This document shows, piece after piece, positions 54,002-63,183 of a stretch of DNA of 64,000 bases; within the stretch, counting starts at the first letter, position 1, and every line of letters starts with the position of its first letter. This stretch comes from Clostridium cavendishii DSM 21758 (GTDB lineage: Bacteria > Bacillota > Clostridia > Clostridiales > Clostridiaceae): positions 62,001 through 126,000 of the forward strand of contig NZ_FQZB01000013.1 in assembly GCF_900141845.1 (NCBI RefSeq), given 5' to 3'. The position numbers and the translations under genes are program-made. The notes under the pieces are model-generated. The model worked only from the letters and a program-made list of their open reading frames with translations. It was not told the DNA's origin and ran no database searches.

Positions 54002-54179
54002 TTATTTAACAAAATTATATATTAATGATTTTTAAATGTCAATAACAATTGAAATATTATACATTACTTGTTTATTAAGGCTTCTAAGCTTATAATTTTT
54101 ATAAGCTTTAATTTTACAAATAAATTTTCTTTGATTACAAAAAATACTATAAACTCATATTAAACTTAGGAGGATTATT

Positions 54180-54737
54180 ATGTTTAATTATTTTATAACT
54201 TTGTTAATCAACTTACTTTCTATAGGGATAACTATATTTCTAATCTTTAATTTAATAAATGTTAAAAGTCAAATAAATGCTCTTAAATCTAAATGTGAAG
54301 AAAACTATGGAAAAACCTTTTATTGCAATTATAATAAATCACAATTTATTTGGTGTATTGTTTTTTGTATTCTTTTATCTGTAAATTCTATATTTATAAT
54401 TATGGATAGTATCTTACACTCTTTAACTCACTCTAGTATAACTTCTTTTTTCAGTTTATTATGTTTATCTATTGTAATTTTTTCTCAAAGGAAGTTTTGT
54501 ATTACTGAAAAAGGAATCTTACCTGTTTCTATTTTTAAAGGATTCTTAAAGCAAGATTTTATACCCTGGAACACAACATACTCTTATGAATTTAATACTT
54601 CAACTTTTAATAGATCCTTAGTCATTTATTACATAAAAAATAGTAAAAAGGAAAAAATAAGCTCAATACTTTCAAAAAGAGACTTGAAAATAGTTCAACC
54701 ATTAATTACAGATCTATATCCTAAAGAAACTAAATAA
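54180..54737 (+). CDS. Membrane protein of unknown function (185 residues)
   Basis: Three or four hydrophobic helices: 4-24, 54-76 and 84-102, then a C-terminal cytosolic beta-rich part (about 105-185). That part, with GILPVSIFKGFLKQDFIPWNT and KISSILSKRDLKIVQPLITDLYP, looks like the DUF5673-type PH-like domain of small Firmicute membrane proteins; this is a weak match by eye. AGGAGG ribosome site. Monocistronic. Confidence 0.65.
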   Translation: MFNYFITLLINLLSIGITIFLIFNLINVKSQINALKSKCEENYGKTFYCNYNKSQFIWCIVFCILLSVNSIFIIMDSILHSLTHSSITSFFSLLCLSIVIFSQRKFCITEKGILPVSIFKGFLKQDFIPWNTTYSYEFNTSTFNRSLVIYYIKNSKKEKISSILSKRDLKIVQPLITDLYPKETK

Positions 54738-54855
54738 TAATTTTTATTATTTAGTATTGACTTCTTTTATCATTTGTGTTTTAATTAAATCAAGGAATTA
54801 ATTATTCCGATCCCCTTTAGTAAATCATACTATTTCTAAAATGGAGGAAATCAGT

Positions 54856-55083
54856 ATGGAAAATAATAATTTAAATCAAGAAGTACTAGATAAACTTACC
54901 AAGGTTTGCCTTTGCAAAGCAATTCCTCGTTCTAGAATTAAAGATTCTATACGAAAAGGCGCTTTGACTGTAGCTGACGTTAGTAAAGCAACAGGCTCTT
55001 GCACAGGTGGCTGTAAAGGTAGAAGATGTACTCCTAAGATTCAAGAATTGATAGATGCATATCAAAATGACGAATGGCAATAA
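54856..55083 (+). CDS. Stand-alone BFD-type [2Fe-2S] protein
   Basis: 75 residues from ATG 54856 (MENNNLNQEV), chosen because TGGAGGAA lies 7 bp before it. Helical fold of bacterioferritin-associated ferredoxins, with CLC near residue 19 and a second cysteine group CTGGCKGRRC (residues 51-60). The GALTVADVSKATG block is diagnostic. Similar domains occur in NirB, NifU and CopZ proteins. There is no bacterioferritin gene nearby, so its partner is unknown. The second cysteine group is wider than the usual C-x2-C, giving one spare cysteine. Confidence 0.82.
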   Translation: MENNNLNQEVLDKLTKVCLCKAIPRSRIKDSIRKGALTVADVSKATGSCTGGCKGRRCTPKIQELIDAYQNDEWQ

Positions 55084-55127
55084 TTCCCCTTATTGCTATA
55101 TAGTCCACATTGTATCTCCCTATCTTA

Positions 55128-55154
55128 AACACCTGCTAAGCAGGTGTTTTTTTT
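55128..55154 (+). terminator. Terminator of the BFD-type gene
   Basis: AACACCTGCT-AA-GCAGGTGTT hairpin followed by eight T residues. Confidence 0.92.
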
Positions 55155-55172
55155 AAGTAATTATATGAAACT

Positions 55173-55790
55173 TTATAGTTCATATTCTACTAACTCATAT
55201 TTTGAACTCCAACTTAGACAATGCTTAGCGTAGCCTTTTTTAGTAAGATCGCCTACTATATATGCCTTCTTTACATTATTCGTATTCATTTTTGCTAGTT
55301 TAAAATTCTTTAATATTTCTTCTATTTTAACATTATATAGCTCACTCAAAGCTTTAGGAGGTTCTCCCCAAGCAAATATTATATAATCAGATGCTTTTAT
55401 TTCTTCACTAATAATTTGACTATTCTCAACCTTCCCCCCATCTATATTGATCCCATCTTCTCCCGTTAAAAATTTCTCACCTTTCTCTTTTAAAACGTTT
55501 TCTAGTGTGTGACTGTCGTATTCTAGAATAGGAAAAATGTATACAAAGCAAACCTTATATATATTTTTAAAGCTCTCTTTATTATCATTTATATACTTAA
55601 GTGCTCTACTAATCATTTTACTACCACCTTGATCACTACATGGCTTTGGTGCTCTGCTTATTATAAGTATAGATTCCTTCCCCTTCTTGCTTATAGGTAT
55701 AGATAGCTTAAACACCCTTTCCTCTTTAAAATTTATAACTTTATCTATATGCTTTCTTCTTACAAAATTAGGATAACTTGTTTTTTGCAT
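55173..55790 (-). CDS. DUF1643-like protein
   Basis: 205 residues, no signal. The middle holds FAWGEPPKA and the C-terminus VGDLTKKGYAKHCL, which resemble the AAWG and GLTKDGHPKHPL blocks of DUF1643. The N-terminal part (ILIISRAPKPCSDQGGSKMISRAL) takes the place of the family's NPSTAD motif and is altered. Function unknown; DUF1643 proteins are small cytosolic proteins often near mobile DNA. GGGGAT ribosome site. A lone gene between the BFD-type and ABC-F genes. Confidence 0.6.
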   Translation of the reverse strand: MQKTSYPNFVRRKHIDKVINFKEERVFKLSIPISKKGKESILIISRAPKPCSDQGGSKMISRALKYINDNKESFKNIYKVCFVYIFPILEYDSHTLENVLKEKGEKFLTGEDGINIDGGKVENSQIISEEIKASDYIIFAWGEPPKALSELYNVKIEEILKNFKLAKMNTNNVKKAYIVGDLTKKGYAKHCLSWSSKYELVEYEL

Positions 55791-55865
55791 TAAAATATCC
55801 CCTTTTCCTAAAATCCTTATATCTTTAATAATAGATATTTAGTAAAAGAGGATTATATTCTTTTT

Positions 55866-57782
55866 TTATTTATTTTTTGCAGCTTCTATTTTTTCAGCAA
55901 GGTCATTTAAGTAGTCCCATCTTTCAAATTTATGCTCTAATTCCGCTTCTACTTCTTCTTTTTCAGCTACTAACTGTTGAAGTTTAGTGAAATCAGTTGA
56001 TGATTTTTCTATAGCTTTTTCTATATCTGCTATTTTATTTTCTAACGCTTCTATATCAGCTTCTATTGTTTCATACTCTTTTTCTTCTTTATAAGAAAAT
56101 TTTAATTTCTTCTCTCTTATTTTTTCATTTTTATCCACAGAAACTTTATTTTTATCCACTGTAATATTAGGGTTATTAACAATTTCCTCTTTAGAATGTT
56201 CTAAAAAATCACTATAATTTCCTGTATATTCTTTAATATCACCATTACCTTTATAGTGGAATATTTTATTACATACTCTATCTAAGAAATATCTATCATG
56301 TGATACTGTTATAACTGCACCATTAAAATCATCTAAATAATCCTCTAAAATTTTCAAAGTCTCTATATCTAAATCATTAGTAGGTTCATCTAATAGTAGT
56401 ACATTTGGAGCCTCCATTAAAATCCTTAAAAGATGTAGTCTTCTTTTTTCTCCGCCTGATAATTTACCTATAGGTGTCCATTGCATAGTTCCATCAAACA
56501 AGAATTTCTCACACATTTGAGATGCTGTTATTTTCTCTCCTGTCGCAGTTGGGATATATTCAGCTGCCTCTCTTATATATTCTATAGCTCTCATGTCCTC
56601 ATCCATATGACTACTTTCTTGCGAAAAACATCCTATCTTAACAGTTTCGCCTTTTTCAATATAACCTGAATCTGGCTCTAACTTACCTTCTAAAATCTTA
56701 ATAAGTGTCGATTTACCTACTCCATTTTCTCCTACTATTCCAACTCTATCATTACGAAGAACTATATAACTAAAATGATCAATTAATCTCTTTTCTCCAA
56801 AGCTCTTACTTATACTATTAAGCTCTATTACCTTCTTACCTAATCTAGTGCTCATAACTGATATTTCTACATTATCATTTGAAGCTAAACCTTCTTGATT
56901 CACTAATTCATCAAATCTATCAAGCCTTGCCTTTTGTTTAGTAGTTCTAGCTTTAGCCCCTCTTCTTACCCAAGCAAGCTCTTTTCTTATTAAGTTTTGT
57001 CTTTTAACTTCACTTGCTTCAGCTATTTGCATTCTTTCCATTTTCTTTTCTAAAAACATTGAATAGTTTCCATCATAGCTATAAAGATTTCCTCTATCTA
57101 ATTCTAGTATTCTATTAGTTACTCTATCTAAAAAATATCTATCATGAGTTATCATAAGTAAGGAACCTTTTCTCTTATTTAGATATTCCTCAAGCCAATT
57201 TATAGTTTCGTTATCTAGATGGTTTGTAGGCTCATCTAGGATTAAAAGTTCACAAGGAGTTATAAGAGCTGTCGCAAGGGCTATTCTCTTTCTCTGCCCA
57301 CCTGAAAGCTTACCTACCTTAGCCCCAAAATCATTTACACCTAACTTTGTTAGTATTATTTTAGCTTCGCTTTCTAGGTCCCAAAGATTTAATGCATCTA
57401 TTTTCCCTTGTAAAACCAAAAGACGTTTTTGTAAGTTTTCATCTTCATGATTATGAGCTATACTTTCAAGCACTTCTTCATATTCTCTAAGTAAGGTAAT
57501 CTCAACTGACGAACCATTAAAAATCTGCTCTAAAACAGTTTTATTATCATCAAAACTTGGATTTTGATGAAGATACTCTATTCTAACTCTATTTCCCTTT
57601 GTTATATTTCCTTCATCTGGCTCTTCTAATCCTGCGATTATCTTTAAAAATGTAGATTTACCAGTACCATTTACTCCTATTATCCCAATTTTTTCACCAT
57701 CGTTTATTCCAAGAGATATATTATTAACAAGCTTCTTTTCTGAATAGCTTTTACTTATATTTTCTAAAGTTACTAAATTCAT
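55866..57782 (-). CDS. ABC-F family ATPase (Uup-like)
   Basis: 638 residues from ATG 57782 (MNLVTLENISKS). Two ABC modules without membrane parts: Walker A GVNGTGKST and GENGVGKST, signatures LSGGQRKRIALA and LSGGEKRRLHLL. The linker between them contains the ARTTKQKARLDRFDEL helix of ABC-F proteins. The C-terminal 80 residues (EYETIEADIEALENKIADIEKAIE) form a coiled coil as in Uup, which binds DNA or ribosomes. Probably a ribosome-associated factor rather than a pump. Antibiotic resistance is not indicated. Confidence 0.92.
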   Translation of the reverse strand: MNLVTLENISKSYSEKKLVNNISLGINDGEKIGIIGVNGTGKSTFLKIIAGLEEPDEGNITKGNRVRIEYLHQNPSFDDNKTVLEQIFNGSSVEITLLREYEEVLESIAHNHEDENLQKRLLVLQGKIDALNLWDLESEAKIILTKLGVNDFGAKVGKLSGGQRKRIALATALITPCELLILDEPTNHLDNETINWLEEYLNKRKGSLLMITHDRYFLDRVTNRILELDRGNLYSYDGNYSMFLEKKMERMQIAEASEVKRQNLIRKELAWVRRGAKARTTKQKARLDRFDELVNQEGLASNDNVEISVMSTRLGKKVIELNSISKSFGEKRLIDHFSYIVLRNDRVGIVGENGVGKSTLIKILEGKLEPDSGYIEKGETVKIGCFSQESSHMDEDMRAIEYIREAAEYIPTATGEKITASQMCEKFLFDGTMQWTPIGKLSGGEKRRLHLLRILMEAPNVLLLDEPTNDLDIETLKILEDYLDDFNGAVITVSHDRYFLDRVCNKIFHYKGNGDIKEYTGNYSDFLEHSKEEIVNNPNITVDKNKVSVDKNEKIREKKLKFSYKEEKEYETIEADIEALENKIADIEKAIEKSSTDFTKLQQLVAEKEEVEAELEHKFERWDYLNDLAEKIEAAKNK

Positions 57783-57856
57783 ATTACTCATCCTTTTCTT
57801 ATAGACTTTTATACTATCAATAATAACATAAAAAATTATGCTTACATATATAAAAG

Positions 57857-57904
57857 AATTCCTAATTGCAACAAAAATATATATTACCTTTGCAATTAGG
57901 AATT
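57857..57904 (-). terminator. Terminator of the dockerin gene
   Basis: Perfect 15-bp stem AATTCCTAATTGCAA and complement with an 18-nt loop, 49 bp after the stop, followed on the minus strand by CTTTTATATA. Confidence 0.7.
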
Positions 57905-57952
57905 ATTGCTTCCTATAAAAAAACTCAAACTTTTTAATTATTTATAAGAAAT

Positions 57953-59734
57953 TTATTTAATTTTTCTTGCAACACTTACTATATCATAAATATCTATAAT
58001 TTTATCACCTGTAAGATCACATCTTTCTTTAAACTCATTACTTATATCATTAAATCCATAACAATCAGCAACAGCCTCAAGGTCAAGTATATCTACTTTT
58101 CCATCTCCATTTATATCTTCTATCTTATCAGCACTTTGTGGCATCTTAAGCTCATATGGTACATAAAAGTTAATTGACTTTCTACCTAAAACATTTATTA
58201 CAGCCCTTTCTCCTGGATTAAGGCTTATTGAATTAAATTCACACTTTTCATAATCCCAAACTTTCACTTCATCTTTGTATGTAACAATATTAAACTTAGC
58301 TCCTGATTGAAATGCATCATTAAATATGCTTATTTTAGAATTTGTAGAATTTTTAATTTCATATGCCTTCTCTGAGGTAACTGTTTCTTTAAAGAATATT
58401 GGTGTTTGAATTTTTTTATACTTATCTCTAAATTCGTATGGTAAATATAATGTAGCTGATTTTCCACTACCAAGTGAAACTTTCATTTTCTGATTTTTAT
58501 ATATTTTATAATTATCATATTGCTGTCTAAAATAATACTCTCCTCCAGATTCGTTATAATATATATAATCTAACGTTTCATCTCCACCAAGTTTAGTAGA
58601 TGATAGTATTTCTATTTTTTCTTTATCATAATTAGTAATTAAATATGAACTATCTGAAGTTAAATTAATTTTTTCAAAAGTAGGTGTAGATACTTTTTTA
58701 TAAGAATCCTTAAATTCATATGGAACATGAATTATCGCTTTTGATTCAAACGTCACTTTTGTCTTATCATACTTACTAACATAAATACTCCTGTCTTCAT
58801 TATAACCCATATGTCTTATATCTCCATATTCATCATAACTAATATAATCATAACTACATTTTTCACCACTTGAAGTCGGAATTATTTCAATATTATCACA
58901 AAACTCATTTGTAAATTCATAAGTTTCCCCTTTTTCTGCTATAAATGAGGTGAAGTTAGGTATAGAAACTTTTTTATAGCAATCTTTAAATTCATATGGA
59001 ATATGCACTAACATTGGCTCTGCGCCTGACTCAACGGTTAACTTTACTTTCTTTCCTTCTCCAATAACTATATCACCCACTGAAGAATATTCCATTTTTT
59101 CCACATCATTATACTTATTATAATAAATTATCGAATATATTAGACCAGTTCTCCAACCCCAGTCATTTTTAAATCTCAATTCCTTACCATTATTGTTTTT
59201 ATTTACAAATTCATAAGTCTCACCTTTTTCTATGTATAACTGTTGAAAAGTTGGTGAATCAACTTTTTTTGTTGATTTCATAAGTTCATTAGGAATATAT
59301 AATTCACATTTTTCGTTTGTTGCTGATATTCTAACTTTTTTATTAGGGCTAATTTCTAAATCCTCATATCTATTGTTACCGCTATTAACAATATTACCCT
59401 CTTCATCATATTCAATATACTCATACCTATAATCATTTAAATAGTCACTCTTTCTCTTAATAGTAAGCGTTTGTGAAATAGTATTAGTAACTTCATAACT
59501 AGTCTTAGTATCTAAGCTTATAGTAAAGGAGCTTGTCTCTGCTTTATCTGAAGTTCCTTTATTTTCTTTTAATACGTTTTCTCTATTAATGACTGTAGTC
59601 TTTTGTAAAGTTTCTTCTTTCGCACTAATCTCTTGATTCCTCGTCGTTGAGCTAGCTATTAAAATATTTTCGTTCACTAATATACTAACAACAAAAAATA
59701 CTATTGAAATAAGACCAATAATTTTTTTCTTCAT
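57953..59734 (-). CDS. Secreted five-repeat protein with C-terminal type I dockerin
   Basis: 593 residues with signal peptide (1-28). After a Ser/Thr/Lys-rich spacer come five repeats of about 90 residues (75-155, 160-255, 256-345, 350-440, 445-535), each beta-rich and ending in a (Y/H)-(I/V/L)-P-(Y/N)-E motif such as HIPYEFKD. Residues 538-593 are a dockerin with two calcium loops, DINGDGKVDILD (540-551) and DLTGDKIIDIYD (573-584). Dockerins plug into cohesin domains of other exported proteins. No catalytic motif is visible; the repeats may bind carbohydrate or host ligands. Ribosome site AAGGGGG. Confidence 0.88.
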   Translation of the reverse strand: MKKKIIGLISIVFFVVSILVNENILIASSTTRNQEISAKEETLQKTTVINRENVLKENKGTSDKAETSSFTISLDTKTSYEVTNTISQTLTIKRKSDYLNDYRYEYIEYDEEGNIVNSGNNRYEDLEISPNKKVRISATNEKCELYIPNELMKSTKKVDSPTFQQLYIEKGETYEFVNKNNNGKELRFKNDWGWRTGLIYSIIYYNKYNDVEKMEYSSVGDIVIGEGKKVKLTVESGAEPMLVHIPYEFKDCYKKVSIPNFTSFIAEKGETYEFTNEFCDNIEIIPTSSGEKCSYDYISYDEYGDIRHMGYNEDRSIYVSKYDKTKVTFESKAIIHVPYEFKDSYKKVSTPTFEKINLTSDSSYLITNYDKEKIEILSSTKLGGDETLDYIYYNESGGEYYFRQQYDNYKIYKNQKMKVSLGSGKSATLYLPYEFRDKYKKIQTPIFFKETVTSEKAYEIKNSTNSKISIFNDAFQSGAKFNIVTYKDEVKVWDYEKCEFNSISLNPGERAVINVLGRKSINFYVPYELKMPQSADKIEDINGDGKVDILDLEAVADCYGFNDISNEFKERCDLTGDKIIDIYDIVSVARKIK

Positions 59735-59987
59735 TTCTATTTCCCCCTTTTAATCATAATATATTATTAAACCTTCTATGATTTATTACTTTTTAAGATT
59801 CGCAAACCATATAGAGTCTAATTAATATTCACACTAAACTATAAAAATACATTACATACTAAATATACCATCACAGCCATGTATTGTACAACAACTTCTT
59901 AAACTTTAATAAAATAATCAACTAATTTATAACCTATTAAAAATCATCTATGCTTTTTATATTATGCATTTCACATAAAAAATAAAG

Positions 59988-60019
59988 AAAGTACTGTATA
60001 TTTTAACTTACAGTACTTT
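59988..60019 (-). terminator. Terminator of the 78-residue gene
   Basis: AAAGTACTGTA / TACAGTACTTT stem with a 10-nt loop, 12 bp after the stop. Confidence 0.75.
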
Positions 60020-60031
60020 TCTAATTTTTAT

Positions 60032-60268
60032 TTAATTTAATTTCCCCAAAAGTTCTTTTATTATATCAACTTGATTTATAGTTAATCCAAGTTGTTGCCC
60101 TATACGACTTGAATCCCACCCTTGACGCATAAAACTCTTTATTTCCTTTAAGCCATCAGTATCTGTTATATATCTTTCTACAACTTCTGAATCGTGAGAA
60201 CTTATTTGTTTTAAGTCATCACTTATTTTATCATAAAGATTCATTTCCTTTATTTTATCCCATACCAT
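60032..60268 (-). CDS. Small helical protein of unknown function (78 residues)
   Basis: Starts MVWDKIKEMNLYDKI and is predicted all helix. The C-terminal GWDSSRIGQQLGLTINQVDIIKELL has the cadence of a helix-turn-helix, so DNA binding is possible. The two faces are acidic and basic, and there is no membrane segment. Excellent AGGAGG ribosome site and its own terminator. It lies between two secreted-protein genes. I recognise no family. Confidence 0.65.
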   Translation of the reverse strand: MVWDKIKEMNLYDKISDDLKQISSHDSEVVERYITDTDGLKEIKSFMRQGWDSSRIGQQLGLTINQVDIIKELLGKLN

Positions 60269-60390
60269 AACAAATCCTCCTAACAGATTATATTCATAAT
60301 TAGTATTACTAAAAATTTTGATTTTATTACTTCATCTTTTTGCCTAACTACACAAAGAAGAATTCTATTGATTTTCTTACTTAATATGAA

Positions 60391-60420
60391 AAAGATGCCC
60401 TAATTATAAGGACATCCTTT
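60391..60420 (-). terminator. Terminator of the glucosaminidase gene
   Basis: AAAGGATGTCCT / AGGGCATCTTT hairpin on the minus strand (G-U pair) followed by TTCATATT, 18 bp after the stop. Confidence 0.65.
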
Positions 60421-60438
60421 ATCGATATTTAAAACAAA

Positions 60439-62151
60439 TTATTGAATGAATTTAGGCACCTCATAGTAAAACATAGAATTATTCATTTTACTTATGATAT
60501 TTTTAATTGTTTGAGACTGTTTATAAGCCCAACCTATATCTGTTGCATATTGATGAGCATATGGCGTAGTTGGATTTTTAGATAATGTAGTTAAATCCCA
60601 TCTCATTTTGTATAGTGTATTTTGATTATAGGTTGAATTATTTATATAGTTTTTAGATATATATTTAGCTCCACCTATAATAGCTTGTTCTACACTAAAC
60701 CATCCCTCTCTATACGCCTTTTCTGAGCCCCATAAATTTGGATTAGAGTCATAAGCTCCATAACCATAAACATTATATACTTTAGTCGGATTACTTAAGG
60801 GAACTATTTTAGAGTTTATATCTCCAAAAGTTTCATGTATTGAACTTAAAGTAATTCCTGTAGCTAGTGTGGACGTTCCATTTCCAGTTTCTAAAAGTGA
60901 ATGTGCTAATAAATACACAGGATTTATATTATATAATTTTCCTGCATCTAAAAAAGCTTGTCCTTTTCCCTGTAGAACACCTTTCCCTATTAATACTGTA
61001 TTTAAATCTTGTACTGTTATACCATCCATATAATTTAATTTTAAGAATTGATTTATTCCATAATCAGTTATAAAGTTATTAGGATTTAAATAGTATTGAA
61101 CTTGATCTTTACTAGCATTAATCCAATCTCCACTACTCCAGGCTTGAGCTGGTGAATTTAAATTCATTTGACTATTTAAAAAAACATCAAGAGTCAAATT
61201 AGTATTAATATAAGTTATTACTCCATACTTTAATACTTGAAATGACATTTCTTTAGAACTATCTACCTGATTTAAAGAATTTTTATCCTTCACATCTACT
61301 TTAATTTTATAATTTCCCTCTTTAGATGGAATCCAAGTATAATTAGCATCAATTGAATAATCTCTAGACATACTCCACTGAGTACCATCATTTATCCAAT
61401 ATCTATATAAAGTTGACGTGCCATATATAGCTTTAGTATTAAAGACTATAGTATTTCCAATCTTTCTTGGTGATACAACATTGCTTGAAAGCTGCTGTAT
61501 TTGCGGTGGATTAGCTATTTGAAAGCTTGTTTGTATTGATGTATCTGGATACCTTTTTGAATTTGCTTCTTTAATATCTACCTTAATCTTATAATCTCCA
61601 GCTTTAGTAGGCTTCCATGTATAAGATTTATCATAAGTATAGTCTCTAACAACCATCCATGCTTGTCCATCAAAAACTGAATACTTATAAAGCACACCTT
61701 TAGTTAAATTAGTATTTGTAGTGAATTTTATATCTTTATTAACTAATTGAGGTGTATTCAGGCTAGTGGTTATACTAGATGCTTTTACATTACTATAAAC
61801 TTCATAGTCTAGCTGCTTATAGCTATAATTTCCCGGTGAATATCTATCCTTTATTTCAACCTTTATTTTTGAAGTAGATGCCCTATAAGGCTTCCAAGTA
61901 GTAGTACTTCTACTTGAATAATCTTGGAGCACATACCACGTTGCTCCATCATATATGGAGAACTTATAAAGCAAATTTTTACTTCCACTTCCAATAGCAC
62001 TAATATTCACTGTTTCTCCAACCTTTGCAGATTGCTTGCTAACATTCAGACTATTAATATTAACACTAAGCGCGAATACTTCAATGCCTTTAATAAAAAA
62101 AGTAATAATTAAAATTAATATAAATAAGTTAACTTTTTTCCTAAGGTTCAA
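60439..62151 (-). CDS. Secreted beta-N-acetylglucosaminidase with Y_Y_Y-like repeats
   Basis: 570 residues. Signal peptide (about 1-27), then three homologous 90-residue beta repeats (30-118, 122-212, 217-307), each with a YDG/FDG/NDG-xxW, (R/Q)DY, W-(K/I)-P and KIKV(E/D)(I/V)KD pattern. Residues 370-560 form a GH73-type glucosaminidase with Glu421 in LLETGNGTS as the likely catalyst and GYGAYDSNPN downstream. It cleaves the glycan of peptidoglycan outside the cell; the repeats probably bind the wall. The start is TTG 62151, 5 bp after GGGGGAG. Possible roles are wall turnover or cell separation. Confidence 0.9.
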   Translation of the reverse strand: MNLRKKVNLFILILIITFFIKGIEVFALSVNINSLNVSKQSAKVGETVNISAIGSGSKNLLYKFSIYDGATWYVLQDYSSRSTTTWKPYRASTSKIKVEIKDRYSPGNYSYKQLDYEVYSNVKASSITTSLNTPQLVNKDIKFTTNTNLTKGVLYKYSVFDGQAWMVVRDYTYDKSYTWKPTKAGDYKIKVDIKEANSKRYPDTSIQTSFQIANPPQIQQLSSNVVSPRKIGNTIVFNTKAIYGTSTLYRYWINDGTQWSMSRDYSIDANYTWIPSKEGNYKIKVDVKDKNSLNQVDSSKEMSFQVLKYGVITYINTNLTLDVFLNSQMNLNSPAQAWSSGDWINASKDQVQYYLNPNNFITDYGINQFLKLNYMDGITVQDLNTVLIGKGVLQGKGQAFLDAGKLYNINPVYLLAHSLLETGNGTSTLATGITLSSIHETFGDINSKIVPLSNPTKVYNVYGYGAYDSNPNLWGSEKAYREGWFSVEQAIIGGAKYISKNYINNSTYNQNTLYKMRWDLTTLSKNPTTPYAHQYATDIGWAYKQSQTIKNIISKMNNSMFYYEVPKFIQ

Positions 62152-62341
62152 AGGACTCCCCCCTTTTCAGCTTTAGTAATATTCTATATCTTTACAAATC
62201 CAATTGAAGATTATTTTTCCTATAAAATTTTGATAAAAGTTATTATTAATATCGTAAACAAATTATCATTTTTAAATATTTTTTTATAAATAAATTCTAT
62301 GATTTTATTGGTAATTTAGGAGCTAAAACCCTATAATTTAT

Positions 62342-62390
62342 AAAAAGCTAGAACAAAGTAAGTTTTCATTTTACTTTGTTCTAGCTTTTT
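62342..62390. terminator. Strong hairpin at the end of the LytTR unit
   Basis: Perfect 20-bp stem beginning AAAAAGCTAGAACAAAG and its complement, 9-nt loop. It overlaps the last codons of the membrane-protein gene and ends the lytTR-membrane unit on the minus strand. Confidence 0.88.
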
Positions 62391-63171
62391 CATAATTATA
62401 TATCTGTTTCTGTAGATTTTCTGATATAGGTACATCATATATAGTTTTATTATCAATCTCTAGATAACTAAGCCCTGAATCAGTTACTGAAAGATATACT
62501 CCTCCTCTTAATTCATCATGTTTATCATTAAGCCTAACTTTAACTTTTTCTCTAAAATCAACTATTTTTTCATAACTATATCTATCAAAATTACGTCTAT
62601 TTTCTAACTTATTAATATTATTAAACTCTTTTTCTAAATTAGTTGTTAATTCTTTATTTAAACTAAAATCATCAACTTTATAATTTCTAAGTTCTATAAA
62701 ACTAATTTCATCAAAAACATAACTTTTAAAAGAAAGTAGAATTAATCCCACCCAAAAAAACGCACTGGTGAATTGTTTTCTTAATTTTTTACCATCACCT
62801 TTTTCATTGTTAATCTTCCATTTAAAATCGTCTATAGCATCATAAACTAAAAAATATATAATAGCCATAGCTAATAAGTATGGCGCGACAACTAATTTTA
62901 TTGATGGTGTAAATATTAAACTATAAGCAGAAAGTAAAAATCCAGTTAATAATATTATGTTTAAACAAACCATTAAAACATCTTTAAAGCTTTTGTCTTT
63001 ATTTATTACTAATTTTCTATAAGTTTCATAAATAACTAAAAATACTGTACTTAATACTAAAAATGAGTACCCTAAAGTCAAATCAGATCTTAATCCTAAA
63101 TAACCTATAATAAAAAAAAATAAAAATATTATTCTAATCATTCTTGGTTTTATTTCTTTAAGCTTAAACAT
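62371..63171 (-). CDS. Membrane protein of unknown function next to a LytTR regulator
   Basis: 266 residues. About six hydrophobic helices in the first 160 residues (including IIFLFFFIIGYLGL, YSFLVLSTVFLVIY and VCLNIILLTGFLLS), then a hydrophilic C-terminal domain of about 100 residues with ENRRNFDRYSYEKIVDF. It follows the LytTR regulator by 12 bp, so the two form an operon. It may be a regulator target or a small transporter or sensor. I recognise no named family. Confidence 0.7.
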   Translation of the reverse strand: MFKLKEIKPRMIRIIFLFFFIIGYLGLRSDLTLGYSFLVLSTVFLVIYETYRKLVINKDKSFKDVLMVCLNIILLTGFLLSAYSLIFTPSIKLVVAPYLLAMAIIYFLVYDAIDDFKWKINNEKGDGKKLRKQFTSAFFWVGLILLSFKSYVFDEISFIELRNYKVDDFSLNKELTTNLEKEFNNINKLENRRNFDRYSYEKIVDFREKVKVRLNDKHDELRGGVYLSVTDSGLSYLEIDNKTIYDVPISENLQKQIYNYEKARTK

Positions 63172-63183
63172 ATTATAAACTCC

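Noticed and set aside
55866..57782. ABC-F antibiotic-resistance protein
   Set aside because: Uup-like C-terminal coiled coil and no linked resistance genes; a housekeeping ABC-F fits better.
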